This document shows, piece by piece, positions 24,125 through 35,099 of a DNA stretch of 35,136 nt. The notes beneath the pieces were generated by a model. That model saw only the letters and a list, made by a program, of their open reading frames with translations, was not told where the DNA came from and searched no databases. The DNA comes from Apostichopus californicus (Eukaryota; Echinodermata; Holothuroidea; Aspidochirotida; Stichopodidae), in contig JAIPMN010001617.1 of NCBI GenBank assembly GCA_020650975.1, forward strand, positions 1 through 35,136, read 5' to 3'. How positions within the stretch are numbered: position 1 is the first letter of the stretch; each line of letters begins with the position of its first letter. The translations under genes and the position numbers were made by a program.

Positions 24125-25269
24125 ACCTTTTCTGCGGCCCCATCTTTCTTACCTTACAATACACCTTTTCTCGATTGTCCAGTCTACTCTACGTTTGAAA
24201 ATGACAGATTGTCAAACAGTTTTCTGTTCTTTGATAACTAATCCTCTCCGTCCATAATCTAATCCCCTCAAATGAACTAATCCGACCGACTTTTGTTTAA
24301 TGAACAATCGGTCTTATGACATTGCAACGTTCTCCTTTCTCTCTCTTACGGTTAGAGCAGTTTCCCATCTTTGTAGGCCTCTCCCACTCCCTGCCCTGCA
24401 CACATCCATCTACTCTATACGTGATCCAACCTACAATGTTATACTTAAACTACTGGTAATTAAAGATCCATGTCGGGAAGATCCACTAATTCCTCTCTTT
24501 CTCAGGTCATGGACTTTTCCAAAATCATATTTATCCTAAATCAGATCCCATTTTTCTGCATGATCCATTTTGCGGTTAAATCTCTCTGACTATGGCATAT
24601 TAAGTTCCCCCCTCCACGTCTGAGATGTTTTTCCAAGTGTCTTTCCGAGCGCTCTAGCAGTGGATTTCAAACTTTAATAACGTATCTGATTTCGTTTCAA
24701 GAGGAAGTGCGGACGAAATTGATTGGGACGAATGACTGAGAGACGAGAGGACGAAGAAGAAGAAGAAGTACAAAATATTTCGACAAATTGTGTCCCGTAA
24801 GCTTTTATCCCGCTTGTTAATGTTGTGCAAATACTAAACTTCACAAAGGAATGCCGACCGACTAAGCGTCTCACATCATAATATTAGTAAATGGTGTATG
24901 AAGCATTTGCACTAGATAAACGTACTTCAGTGTTAAGGGATAGTCTTCATTCCCATGTCTCAACTATGAAAGATATGATTTTATTCAGTTTGCACCAACA
25001 ACAAAAAAAGAAAAAGGAAATAAATTAGTGCAGGACATTTTGTAACAAGAGTTTATGAATATCCATTAGATAGATAATATTGTTTTATATTGTCATAGCC
25101 AAGGGTTTAACACATGATTATTCTTGCTATCATACTCCCTAATAAATGCTAGTTCCATAATCACAACATACAGTATGTGATGTCTCATATGTGTCAATAT
25201 GGGTGATACACAATGAGGTGTATACAAAGTGAAAGTTATAGAATAAACTTATACCACAGTCTATTTGAA

Positions 25270-26700
25270 GGGGCCAGAGACAACATGAGTATTACATGGT
25301 GTCAGGGGTGGGATTTATCATGTTTTATATGCTGTACCAACAAGTGACATAAAGTACAGTTATTTTTGCCTTAGACACGATTGATGAACAGATCATATAT
25401 TACAAAGTGTTAGGCATGGGAAGTATTAACATGTGTTAATGTTCATTTTGTTGAAGTGGCATAATGGCAGTAAATGCTTGCTACCTATAGAGGTCTCTGT
25501 CTTCTTGATTTATTTGCTACCATTACATTTCTGAGCCTGTAAGGTACATACAGCGTGGTATCACACATTACCAGGTGTCAGGGTTGGGAACTATACCATG
25601 CTTCATGTAAAATTCATGCCGATAGATTTAGTAAAGCTGCAGTTACAATTGCTACCTGTACATGCAAGTCTGCGTCTGCTTGGCGAGATATCAGTCATTA
25701 CACGGTGTCAGAGGTGGGAAATAACACATTATACTTATGTATATTCTTGATAATCAAGTCATAAAATTGCATTTTGCAGTTTACTATCTCTATAGATCTA
25801 CTGCAGATGAGTCTAGTATGAAAGATAACAAGATACGAGATAAAACACGGTGTCAGAGGTGGGAAATGACATGCTTTATGTATGCAAGTCATAAAATTGC
25901 AGATTTCTATTTTACAGATCTACTACAGATGAGTCTAGTATGAACAATAACAAGATCCCACATATAACATGGTGTCAGAGGTGGGAAATGACATGCTTTA
26001 TGTATATTCAAGTCATGAAATTGCAGTTTACATTGTACTATCTTTATAGATCTACTTCAGATGAGTCTAGTATGAACGATAACAAGATACCACATATAAC
26101 ACGGTGTCAGAGGTGGGAAATGACATGCTTTATGTATATTCAAGTCATGAAATTGCAGTTTACATTGTACTATCTTTATAGATCTACTTCATATGAGTCT
26201 AGTATGAACGATAACAAGATACCACATATAACACGGTGTCAGAGGTGGGAAATGACATGCTTTATGTATATTCAAGTCATAACATTGCAGTTTACAGTGT
26301 ACTAACTTTAGAGATCTACTGCAGATGAGTCTAGTATGAAAGATAACAAGATACCACATAAAACAGGGTGTCAGAGGTGGGAAATGACATGCTTTATGAA
26401 TATTCAAGTCATAACATTGCAAGTTTACAGTGTACTATCTTTAGAGATCTACTGCAGATGAGTCTAGTATGAAAGATAACAAGATACCAGATATTAGATG
26501 GTGTTGGTATAAATGAGGGCTTTATTCAGTTACAATTTATCATCATTTCAATTCTGTAATTAATACAATTGTTTGTTGCTTTTTTGTATTGCTCCTTTTT
26601 CTCATCAGGGTCTCTTTTAAATTTTTATAGTTGCCAGGTGTAGCAAGAGACAAGATATTAGATGGTGTCAAGGGTGAGATGTAACATGTTCCATCTGCAG
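25270..26700. repeat. 132-bp tandem array, about 11 units, homogeneous in the middle
   Basis: The marker GGTGTCAGAGGTGGGAAATG recurs at about 25703, 25848, 25970, 26102, 26234 and 26366, with decayed copies near 25294, 25410, 25571, 26500 and 26662. The spacing of the clean copies is 132 bp. Central units (26000-26350) differ by only a few bases, while edge units are diverged and variable in length. The 132-bp period is a multiple of three, giving repetitive open frames on both strands (plus 25940-26305, minus 26189-26422). Confidence 0.93.
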
Positions 26701-27551
26701 TAACTGTTTACTAGTTTCACCTGAACCTGAACCTGAGTCTGGGTCGACAATGAGCAGCAAGGAAGCGAGACATGGCAGCTCAAAGAATCCACCAGTTTAC
26801 TCGATATTAATGATTAATGCCGAACCTGTCAGCTATTGATGACACGCTCCTGTCATTAATTTTGATGTGACATAGAACACCAAAAATGGATTGTTTGACA
26901 ACATTATAAACAAAAGGTAATGAATAGGCCTGCTTGTAAACCTAGTCTATACATTATGATAGTTAAAGTAATTCCTTAAAGACAATGAATCAACTCATCA
27001 TCCCACATCTGTCATCATTCATAAAAAAAAAAATACAATCAATGCAAATTAAATGTAAGTAGAACTTTGAGAGTAAAATAGCAAACAAAACTTGAAATTT
27101 TGGTTTGTATTTCGTCCATTTCTCTGAATGGCCAGAAGTTCAACATATTGTACAGTGATAACCTTTTCTCAAAACATTTCAATCCACACGAGTCCTAGCA
27201 CATCTTACTTAAATTAGCCAATCACATCTTTCATCTCCATGACACACTACTCCCTAAATCTTCAATTCCGTGTATCATCCTAATTTGTCATTTCCTAACC
27301 GTCCCTGCTCCCTCTGAGAGACCCTGCACAACCTGTACATATTGATAACCTGCATATATGTAACCTGCATATATTGATCCTGTAACCTGCATATCCTATA
27401 CTGTAATCTAATCCTATAACCTGCATATATTGATCAAAGAATTGCATTTTCCATCTCACCGTTGATTTATACATTAATATCTTAATTCTGGTTCATGTAA
27501 TATTGTAATCACTCCTGCTTCTTATAAGATCATCTACACATTTTTTTTTTA

Positions 27552-27685
27552 ATGATCCTACAACTGGATCATTTTATCTCCCCTATTGTAATTAGATAAT
27601 CATTCTCAAGATATACACTTATGAAATTTCCTTATAAACCTTGATCCCTTTGAGATCATCTTCAGATGATCCAACAACTGGATCA
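27552..27685. repeat. Pair of TGATCC(N7)GGATCA inverted repeats
   Basis: ATGATCC-TACAACT-GGATCAT at 27552-27572 and TGATCC-AACAACT-GGATCA at 27667-27685 are near-identical small hairpins about 115 bp apart. Both are preceded by a GATCATCT motif, so the surrounding sequence seems to be an old duplication. Confidence 0.7.
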
Positions 27686-27867
27686 ATAATCACCTTAATG
27701 ATCAATAGGACCTAATTTATATTCCTCGTCCTGTAATTTTTCTTATCTTCCCTGATATGTATGGGACCCCCTATAGAAGAATCAATCTCTCCTTCAGTTT
27801 CGATTCTTTTTCCTTAATTTCCTTAATTTCCTTATCATTATTACTGTTTTGGATCTTCTGAAAAAAG

Positions 27868-28043
27868 TTAACTTGATCCAAGGATTGCATTAACTTGATC
27901 CAGAGATTTGATTAACTTGATCCAGGGATTGGATTAACCTGATACAGGGATTTAATTAACTTGATCCGGGGATTTGATTAACTTCATCCAGGGATTAGAT
28001 GAACTTAATCTAGGAATTGGATTAACTTGAAACAGAGATTACA
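27868..28043. repeat. 22-bp tandem repeat, 8 copies
   Basis: Eight contiguous 22-bp units with consensus TTAACTTGATCCAGGGATT plus three bases. Several units carry one to four substitutions, so the array is not very recent. It sits in a broader GATCC-rich region (27.3-28.2 kb). Confidence 0.95.
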
Positions 28044-30243
28044 TGTATGTATCCCTGATATATTCCATGTAATTTCTTCATCAATCCTGATCTCTTAAGG
28101 ATCCACTGGAGGAAGCACCGCTCCTCAAGTCCATACCCTAATCATTCTTGCTTTCCAACAGCTGCCTCCTATCTGAGGACTGGACTACTTGATCCAAGGA
28201 TCAGAAGTGTCTGTCCGTGATCTAGTTTCCTGATTTAACTTAGTTACCATGGTGATCATGACAACCATTTCTAACTGATGGCCATAACCCTGTGACCTAT
28301 AATTCCTAAATCGTTTCAACTCCTTTAAGATTCACTTGCGTATTTATTTTCACTTCTTCCAAAGATGGATCTGTTTTTTGCCCCTCATATGCACTGCCTC
28401 TGTAACTGTAAAAAAAGGTACTTCTCCTTTCCAGTAAATTTCTAACCTTTCTCTTGCTTACTGAGATCCTTTCAAGACCTGCTCTGCCGAAGACTTGCGT
28501 CTCTTTAAAATTTAAATGTTTCTCGCAGAGTCACAATCAACTTTGCTGGCTTGCTATTCCATGAACCTCTTCATCAGAAAGCCAAATTTTTCACATTTAC
28601 ATATTAAAACCATCTCGTATTCAGGGACGAAACAAAGATTGGCTATATTCTCATTCGTCTTGTCCGGAAACTGACATCATTACATCAATCACACAGCTTG
28701 TTTGCCTCGTTTCTTTGACATTGTGAAACATAGTATCGCTACAATCCTCAAAATAAACCACCAGTCTCCTATGTAGAACATCAATTAACGAGAGAACATC
28801 TTAATATTTCATCAGCAACGGGATACTCTGATCTCGTTAAATGAAGCATGGAAAACCAGGTCCACATTTTATATGAATTTAAAAATACATGGGGATGTGA
28901 TACATCAGTTTGCAGACACAATCACTATTAATCTGTCAGCTATCTCGGTACGCACTAAGCAGTCAATGTAATATAAAACTTATCCTGTTTTTCTGTAGAC
29001 CTCATCAAATGTATTACAGATAAAAATTGTTATTTTCTTCTAGAAATAAGTTAAAGATGGGGCTATTTTTGACATCAACTGTTTCAAAGAGGGAGAGGTA
29101 AATTATGATTTAAAAAAAAGAAATAAAAAAGAGGTAAATTATCATGATTTTTACATATGTTTATATTGTAACTGACAGCTATTTGTTGGCAGTAAGTAAT
29201 GGAAAGGTTTAACAATTAAACAGTATGGAAGCCAAACTATTTACATGATCAACTCACATTTACTTAAGTATATAGTTAATACACCCCATACCATTCCACC
29301 TCCCCCACCCTCTGAAAAGAAAAAGTCTTAGTACAGTACTTTTATACAGTCTGAGCCATAATTATTTGCTTTCTGCTATATCTGAATCTGACACATTATT
29401 TTATTTTGTGATATGACTATTGTAATAATCAATGGTACTAAGAGACTTAATCTAATATTAATGTATTTTTATTATGCTTTTATTCTTTTTCACCACACAT
29501 CATTAATTTTGCACCAATTGTTAAAAGTTTGAGCAAGGCTGAGAATACCAAACAATGTCAGAATGGCTATGTATCATAAGATTCACCCCAGTGAAATTCC
29601 CAGCAAACAAAACAAAACAATAGTAGGCACTTTGGGTGTCGGATGAGAAGGCGATTGTGCAGAGATTGTGCAGAGACAGGTAAGTGGGGACTAACCTGTC
29701 TGAGTGCATTAAAAAATGTAATGAGTTGATTTGTTTTGTTTATTTACAACCCTAAATATTTCACCAATTGATCCTGATGTGATATATGTTATTATCCATT
29801 TTCATATGTGTCTGTTTTCTTGGACACCTGCCAGAAAAATGAATGCTGAAAACACTAAATTGCAAACACTTCCGAGAGTCTGATTCTGATTAGTTTTTCA
29901 TTTCTCCTTGAAATATGTCCAGAAAAAAACCCCAAATGAACTTGTTTAACAATAGTCCTTTTGTTAAATGTTGGAAGGAGTAATAAGATGTTTTCTCCAA
30001 CAAATTCCCTTTGCACAGCTGGAAACATTTATTTGAGGTCTTGACCCTAATATGACATGATTACTGTACCTACCAGCATTATTTCTATATTTATCTTCCA
30101 GAAATTTGACAATAATTTTACTGTTTTTGAAACCTTATGAAGTGCAGAGTCGGGTACTAATTTTTAAAATTGACTGGAAGTTATGATATACCCAAAGGGC
30201 TGCAGTAATGAAGAACTTTAACACCAATAATACCAACTAGATA

Positions 30244-30619
30244 GCCTCAAGCCCTGAAATGGTCTCAAGAACTGTCCACAAATTACAGATCAATTCATAT
30301 GTGTACAAATGGTTGATGTAACAGACCATAGCATATAGAGAGCCTCAACCCAATAGAGGTCCAGAAAAGTATCCCCAATTACGAACAAATTAATCCGTAG
30401 CCAAGTGGGAGAAGTAACAGGAAAAGTAAGAAGACAGTCTCAACCCAGAAGAGGTCTGGACAATTGTCCACAATTACAGACCGACTTGTCTCAAACCTAA
30501 ATGGTTTAAGTATAAACAACACATAGCAACCAGACAGCAGCCTCAAACCAGAAGAGGTCTGGAAAATTGTCCACAAATACAGACCAACTTGTCTCAAACC
30601 TAAATGGTTGAAGTATAAC
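30244..30619. repeat. About 100-bp tandem array, left part (split by LINE)
   Basis: The unit marker GCCTCAAACCAGAAGAGGTC occurs, with variation, at about 30244, 30342, 30437 and 30540, spaced 98, 95 and 103 bp. Later units agree better with each other. The array resumes after the LINE at 31296. Confidence 0.85.
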
Positions 30620-31177
30620 GGATGTAAGTCGACAATGTTTCATATTAGGCAGGTGGGGCAACTCAGGAAATATCTCGAAAGGCCTGCGACTGAGAAATTT
30701 ATTCCTGCTGTAATCTCGAGTAGGCTAGATTATGGCAATTCTCTTCTATTTGGTGTAGCTATATCCCAACTATCCAGTTTGCAAAGGATCCAAAATACGG
30801 CTGCTCCAATCATCTAGGCCTATAGGGCGAACAGGTTACCCCCGTCACTCCTATACTGGAAGAACTACACTGGTTCCCAATAAGACTCCGTATTGACTAC
30901 AAAATCCTCATTCTAGCTTTTCGTGCCATTAAAACTGGTACCCCAACCTACCTTAATTTTCTCTTACATCAAGCTAAATGTTGGCCAACGCATTAGCATT
31001 ATCAATTCAACTTCAGGTTCCAATGTCATGTACAAGATCATTAGGTGACTGTAGCTTTCAGAATGCTGCACCACATTTATGGAACTCCCTCCCGGTTGAA
31101 CTTATGGGGTCTTTGGATTCTATTATTCAATACAAGCACTGTCTTACAACACTTCTTTTCTCTCAACTCTATTAGGT
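30620..31177 (+). pseudogene. LINE reverse transcriptase C-terminal fragment, frameshifted
   Basis: Three successive frames match one protein. Frame 1 (to about 30817) has an HIR..GQLRKYL segment, SSRLDYGNSLLFG and LQRIQNTAA. Frame 2 (about 30871-30972) has WFPIRLRIDYKILILAFRA. Frame 3 (30978-31175) has GDCSFQNAAPHLWNSLPVEL and ends in TAG at 31173-31175. This order is the conserved tail that follows the polymerase core in CR1/L2/Jockey-type LINEs. The catalytic YADD core and endonuclease are missing through 5' truncation. Two frameshifts and a stop after APII show it is dead. Confidence 0.85.
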
Positions 31178-31248
31178 TTTGCGCCTTCAAAACCTGTAAA
31201 GCGCATTGAACAACTTTTGTTAGAGTCTGGACTATATAAGATTAGTTA

Positions 31249-31292
<44 letters not shown>

Positions 31293-31295
31293 ATA
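30620..31295 (+). mobile_element. 5'-truncated CR1/L2-like LINE insertion
   Basis: The insert carries the C-terminal end of a retrotransposon reverse-transcriptase ORF, a short 3' tail with GCGCATTGAACAACTTTTG and an ACTATATAAG stretch, and a (TTA)n end. It sits exactly inside the 103-bp array, with ATAAC at 30615-30619 and 31296-31300 as the likely target duplication. Only about 680 bp of 3' end were inserted, as is usual for this class. Confidence 0.85.
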
Positions 31296-31298
31296 ATA
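31249..31298. repeat. (TTA)n tail of the LINE
   Basis: About fifteen ATT/TTA repeats form the 3' end of the LINE and have probably expanded after insertion. Confidence 0.9.
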
Positions 31299-31400
31299 AC
31301 CAGCACATAGCTATCAGACAGCAGCCCTCAAACCAGAAGAGGTCAACTGTCCATAAACAAAGGACCAATTCATAGTTTAAGGAATGGATAAGGAAACTTT
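31296..31400. repeat. About 100-bp tandem array, right part after the LINE
   Basis: The array resumes with CAGCACATAGCTATCAGACA and GCCCTCAAACCAGAAGAGGTC at 31324. If 681 bp (LINE plus one target copy) are removed, this marker falls 103 bp after the one at 30540, restoring the period. Confidence 0.85.
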
Positions 31401-32062
31401 TGTGTGATGTGTTATATTCTTAACCAGTACATCGACATGAACAGCTCTATGAGAGAGGGGGGAGGGGCGGGGGGAGAGAAACTTAATGAATTAACAAATA
31501 TTTGATATTTATGTCAGAGACAGACAGACCGACAGACTGAAGGAGAGGGAGATATAAAACAACCAAGTATAATATGTCCCTTCTTCTCTCTCTGATGTCT
31601 TACAGCAAGGACGAGAGGCAGAAAAAGTTGTTTCCGAAGTGTCAGAATAGCAGATTTGCAAATCAATTACATGGCACCGCGGATGTAATCTGATGTGATT
31701 CTGTGATTGTCTGCATTGTAAAATTTAGTAATGAACAAGCTGTTTGGGTTTACCGTTGGGAATATGGCTGGACTTTCCAACAGAGATGACATCATGAAAA
31801 TATTTTGCAAGTTCAAACCTATCAGTTTTCTGATTTCACGGCAAACCTTGCTTCCGTAGTGTGAAAAGACGTTGCCAATTATGAAATCATGTATGATACG
31901 CTGGGAAAGTTTCTAAAAGGTTCGCCAAAGGAAAAAGGATTTTTTTTGACAAGTCTAATGATAGGCTTTATTTTACACCTTGATAAAATATTGATACGAT
32001 ACAAAGCATGACCTCACAAAAATTGAAAGATGAGAATAATAGTGATAAAACAGAAAACTTAC

Positions 32063-32128
32063 CCTCTCTCTTTTTATTTCTTATTAATTTTACTTTTTCT
32101 ATCTTCAAAAGTTCTTCACCGTCTGTTG
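32063..32128 (-). CDS. GALNT2: GALNT2-like internal exon (most 5' exon in window), 66 bp
   Basis: Internal exon of a polypeptide GalNAc-transferase, the Golgi type II membrane enzyme that moves GalNAc from UDP-GalNAc to Ser/Thr of acceptor proteins. Read on the minus strand it begins with two bases of a split codon, then encodes TDGEELLKIEKVKLIRNKKRE, and ends on the first base of a Gly codon. This aligns by recall with the GALNT2 stretch ending KIEKVRVLRNDRREG, in the UDP-binding half of the GT-A domain. The acceptor is a pyrimidine-rich tract ending in CACAG just above 32128; the donor is GTAAGT (32062 downward). Phase 1 at its end matches the exon at 11609 exactly, giving Gly-Leu-Ile-Arg. 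The exon is too short for an ORF scan and was found by homology and splice signals. The preceding exon (expected DDYSND region) is not seen up to 35136. Confidence 0.87.
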
Positions 32129-32285
32129 CTGTGGGTTAAAGGAGAAAGGCAAATCAATTTCAAAATTCTTTTTAATAAACATCTTCCTTGTTAAATAATT
32201 CCCTTGTATTACTTGTAATTATTCCTTTCTTAAGATTAAATACAAAAATATTTGATAAATAAAACAAAATAACCCAGAAGTATCA

Positions 32286-32441
32286 TGTATATATATGTAT
32301 ATATATATGTGTATATATATGTATATAAAATTGTAATGAGTTGAAAAATCCAGAATAGTGAAAAAACTTCCAGCCTCCACAGGGATTCGAACCTGGGCCT
32401 CCTGCTTCTATACATATATGTATATGTATATATAAATATAT
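32286..32441. repeat. TA/TG-rich microsatellite interrupted by a SINE remnant
   Basis: TATATATG-type repeats occupy 32286-32326 and resume at 32408-32441, on either side of a non-repetitive piece of about 80 bp. Confidence 0.85.
32327..32407 (-). mobile_element. Partial tRNA-derived SINE (B box only)
   Basis: On the minus strand it reads GGAGGCCCAGGTTCGAATCC and continues into CTGTGGAGGCTGGAAG. GGTTCGAATCC (32383-32393) is a perfect Pol III B box. The A box is absent, so the 5' part is lost or replaced by the TA repeat. The body differs from the SINE at 3.6 kb, so this is another family. Confidence 0.6.
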
Positions 32442-32582
32442 CAATTTCTTCCTTGTTTCTTTCTCACCATGTACTTTTATCTACCTGCTGTTGAAATGAT
32501 TGTTTAAAATCAAGTTTTAAGTTGAAGGAAAAAAATGTTATATGTGAATATGAATGTAGAAATTTGCGAACTTTGCAATGAA

Positions 32583-32600
32583 ATTCATTCATTCATTCAT
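32583..32600. repeat. (CATT)n microsatellite, about 4 copies
   Basis: A short run of ATTC/CATT tetranucleotides. Confidence 0.85.
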
Positions 32601-33418
32601 GTAATATACAGTAACATATTCTGAACCAGTAGTGGGAATGAAATAGATTTTGTGAACCCCAGTGAAATCTTGTACCCCATCTTTGGGCATCAATACTTAA
32701 GGAGTTACCCTACATGGGTGACAATAGTGGAAACATCGCAGGCTGGACCTTGCCCAGCTGTGTGCTAACCATTATAAAGATATGAAATAATGTTCGTTCC
32801 TTGTGCTGACTGCAACATCAAAACTTGCCAAGTTTTTAATATTTCGTAATTAATCGATATGTATCTACACATGTTATGTGGTTATTTGTCCATGGGTCAT
32901 TCCATAAATTAAGGACCCGACTTGTGACAGGTTTGTGTCCCTGTCCCATCACTGAATCAGTAAGACATTCTCTGAATCATAAATCATATTGGCCAAGAAA
33001 AACAAGTTTTTGACAGCATCAGATGCTTCATTTATAAAGTAGGTTAACTGATACAAAATACATTTACGCTGATAAAACATACTGGATTAGAACTGTGTGT
33101 TACAATTAATGAAACCAAAACTGTTTCACATTTGAACCCTTGGAATAACCCTTACATCCAGTGGCAGATCACCCCCCTCTGTAGCGTTAAAACACCATAT
33201 CCTGCCCCCTCCCCTTACCATACATAATATCCCAGGGAAAAAACAAAAATAGAATTGTAATAGTTCTTGCATATGTAGAAACAACAGAAGTGTTAATGGA
33301 AGCCGATTGACCTTGGATGTCCTTACTGGGCCTATGTGGTAAGTTGGTAACCCAGCATTGCTTCTATGGATCCAGAAGGAAGTGTCAAGGGAAAATGAGC
33401 TAAGGAGAGTATGTCGTA

Positions 33419-33448
33419 GGGGAGGGGAGGGGAGGGGGAGGGGTGGGT
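33419..33448. repeat. G-rich tract able to form a G-quadruplex
   Basis: Successive GGGG blocks separated by single A or T, on the plus strand, which is the template strand for the GALNT2 transcript. The formation of a quadruplex is inference. Confidence 0.75.
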
Positions 33449-34347
33449 AAGGGTACACAGGTAGAGTAGAGAAGTAGATCAAAAGAACTAAGTCTAAAAA
33501 GTTTTTAAAAAAATTGAGTCTTGTTAGGTTTGTCCATATTTGGTCACTTTGTAGCAAATAATCTGTACTATTACCGTCATGTTTAATATTCAGATACTTT
33601 GGTATTTTCTGTACAAAGATCAGTGATAACAATCGCTGTAAAGGTAATCTGTCATTTCGGTAAAACCTGGTTACTAGTCTGTATACTGCATACGTAGCTA
33701 TACTCTGTCATGCTAAGCTGCACATGGGCAGTTATGCGTGTTGGATAAAGAAGTTTCTCTGTGGAATATATACGATGGGTTGGGGATTTATGAAACATGA
33801 TCCATAATAATTATTCCAGGAATAAAATATGAAATACACTGTAGTGTTAGGTTGTATTTTCAAAAGTAAGATGACATGGAATATATAAAGATGAATTGGT
33901 AGTCAGATAAATCATCATTGTGATCATCTTGTGAATGAATGTATAACATCAACTGTCCGAACATCATCGGGGTTAAAAATTTGTCAGCAAACAACGGTGC
34001 AGTTTCAGATATGAAAAATTGGTTTTCCAATATGTCAGTAGTACATAGCTGTTCATCATCTGTAGACAATGCAGTTGATTTTGATAACCTTGTTAGTACA
34101 GCTACCTGCCTCCATGATGCTATATGAATGCTACAAAGTCATGAAACTTCTACATAAATAATAGGACTGTGCAGCAGCTTTTTAGACACAACATTACAAT
34201 CCATGGAGGGAAGTTTGTGTTTATGGGCCTGCTGGCCAGGAATTCTGAGAGAGGGAGGCATGAGCAAGTTAAAGGAGGGACACAGTAAGTGCCCTTGTGT
34301 TTTGTAAAAATGTGAAGTTTTTGAACACATGATGGTTGCAAAGATGC

Positions 34348-34379
34348 GGGTAGGGAGGGGGAAGGGACAGGGTAGGGGA
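34348..34379. repeat. Second G-rich tract, possible G-quadruplex
   Basis: GGGTAGGGAGGGGGAAGGG and following G blocks satisfy the four-run rule, again on the plus strand. Confidence 0.65.
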
Positions 34380-35097
34380 AAGTAGTCTGCATGAGGGGGG
34401 ATGTGCCCCCTCGTTTGATCACAACGCTCATTCCCCAGCCTGGTTATAGACCTGATTTTATGACCTTTCATATCAGTGAAAGTAATTATACCTCAAAACT
34501 GCTCAAAATTCTGCAATTTATGAATATGTCATCTCACATTTCAGAATGTGGTACAGAAATGTTTAGTCAGTTCATTGGTGCAGTACATTGAGCTTTACAA
34601 ACTGGAATATACTTATTGTGCTATATATACAGTATATATATCTTATTGAATACACTACAAAATCAAAAATACATAAGTTTTTATCTTAATTACTAGGTTT
34701 CAATCGACTGCACAACTTATCATCTTGTCAGCTTCTTTTTGGAAGCAAGACCGTCGATTCACAAACTCCAAAATATTCTTCTGACATAATTTGAATTTTT
34801 ATCTGTTATATTAATAAAAAGAGAAAAAAGAGTCAGAGAGTCAAAATAACCACCTGTCAAATTTGTTGACGTTTACCGAAGATGATGGCCCTAACTTAAA
34901 ACTTCAAGCACCATATCAAATGTGAGAAATGTTACCAAGCATGAAGACCCTCTGGGATTTTTACTTTTTCTGGCAACACCGTTCGTTGTTGAGCTAAGGT
35001 ACATATGGCAGGGGTTGGTATAATCAATGACATACTTTACACAATGGAGGGAATTGAGAGAGAGTACACAGAAGAAAGCTCTGACAATTTTGAATGC

Positions 35098-35099
35098 TA

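Larger units (their letters stand above)
11610..32062 (-). other. Long (about 20.5 kb) GALNT2 intron
   Basis: The intron separates the 66-bp exon from the DXH exon; both ends have consensus GT/AG signals and the coding phase is kept (G|GT). It hosts most mobile elements and arrays in the window. Stretches with no structure I can support: 12720-13600, 14190-17400, 17500-18030, 18060-19030, 19150-21360, 21970-23250, 23970-25260, 26700-27350, 28050-30200 and 31400-32060. An assembly gap lies at 17458-17467, so true length is slightly uncertain. Confidence 0.85.

Noticed and set aside
24674-24874. 66-codon minus-strand frame with a Ser run
   Set aside because: The Ser run is a read of a GAA repeat; nothing else supports an exon.
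25940-26305. Protein with 44-residue repeats
   Set aside because: The frame is a by-product of a 132-bp tandem period; no splice context, start context or known motif supports translation.
25270-26700. CRISPR array
   Set aside because: Direct repeats of 132 bp have no separate unique spacers, and the host is an animal. The arrays are ordinary minisatellites.
33126-33632. 168-codon minus-strand open frame
   Set aside because: The longest open frame in the window, but it has no recognisable domain, contains low-complexity Pro/Leu-rich sequence read from a G-rich tract, and lies in a GALNT2 intron. Chance is the simplest reading.
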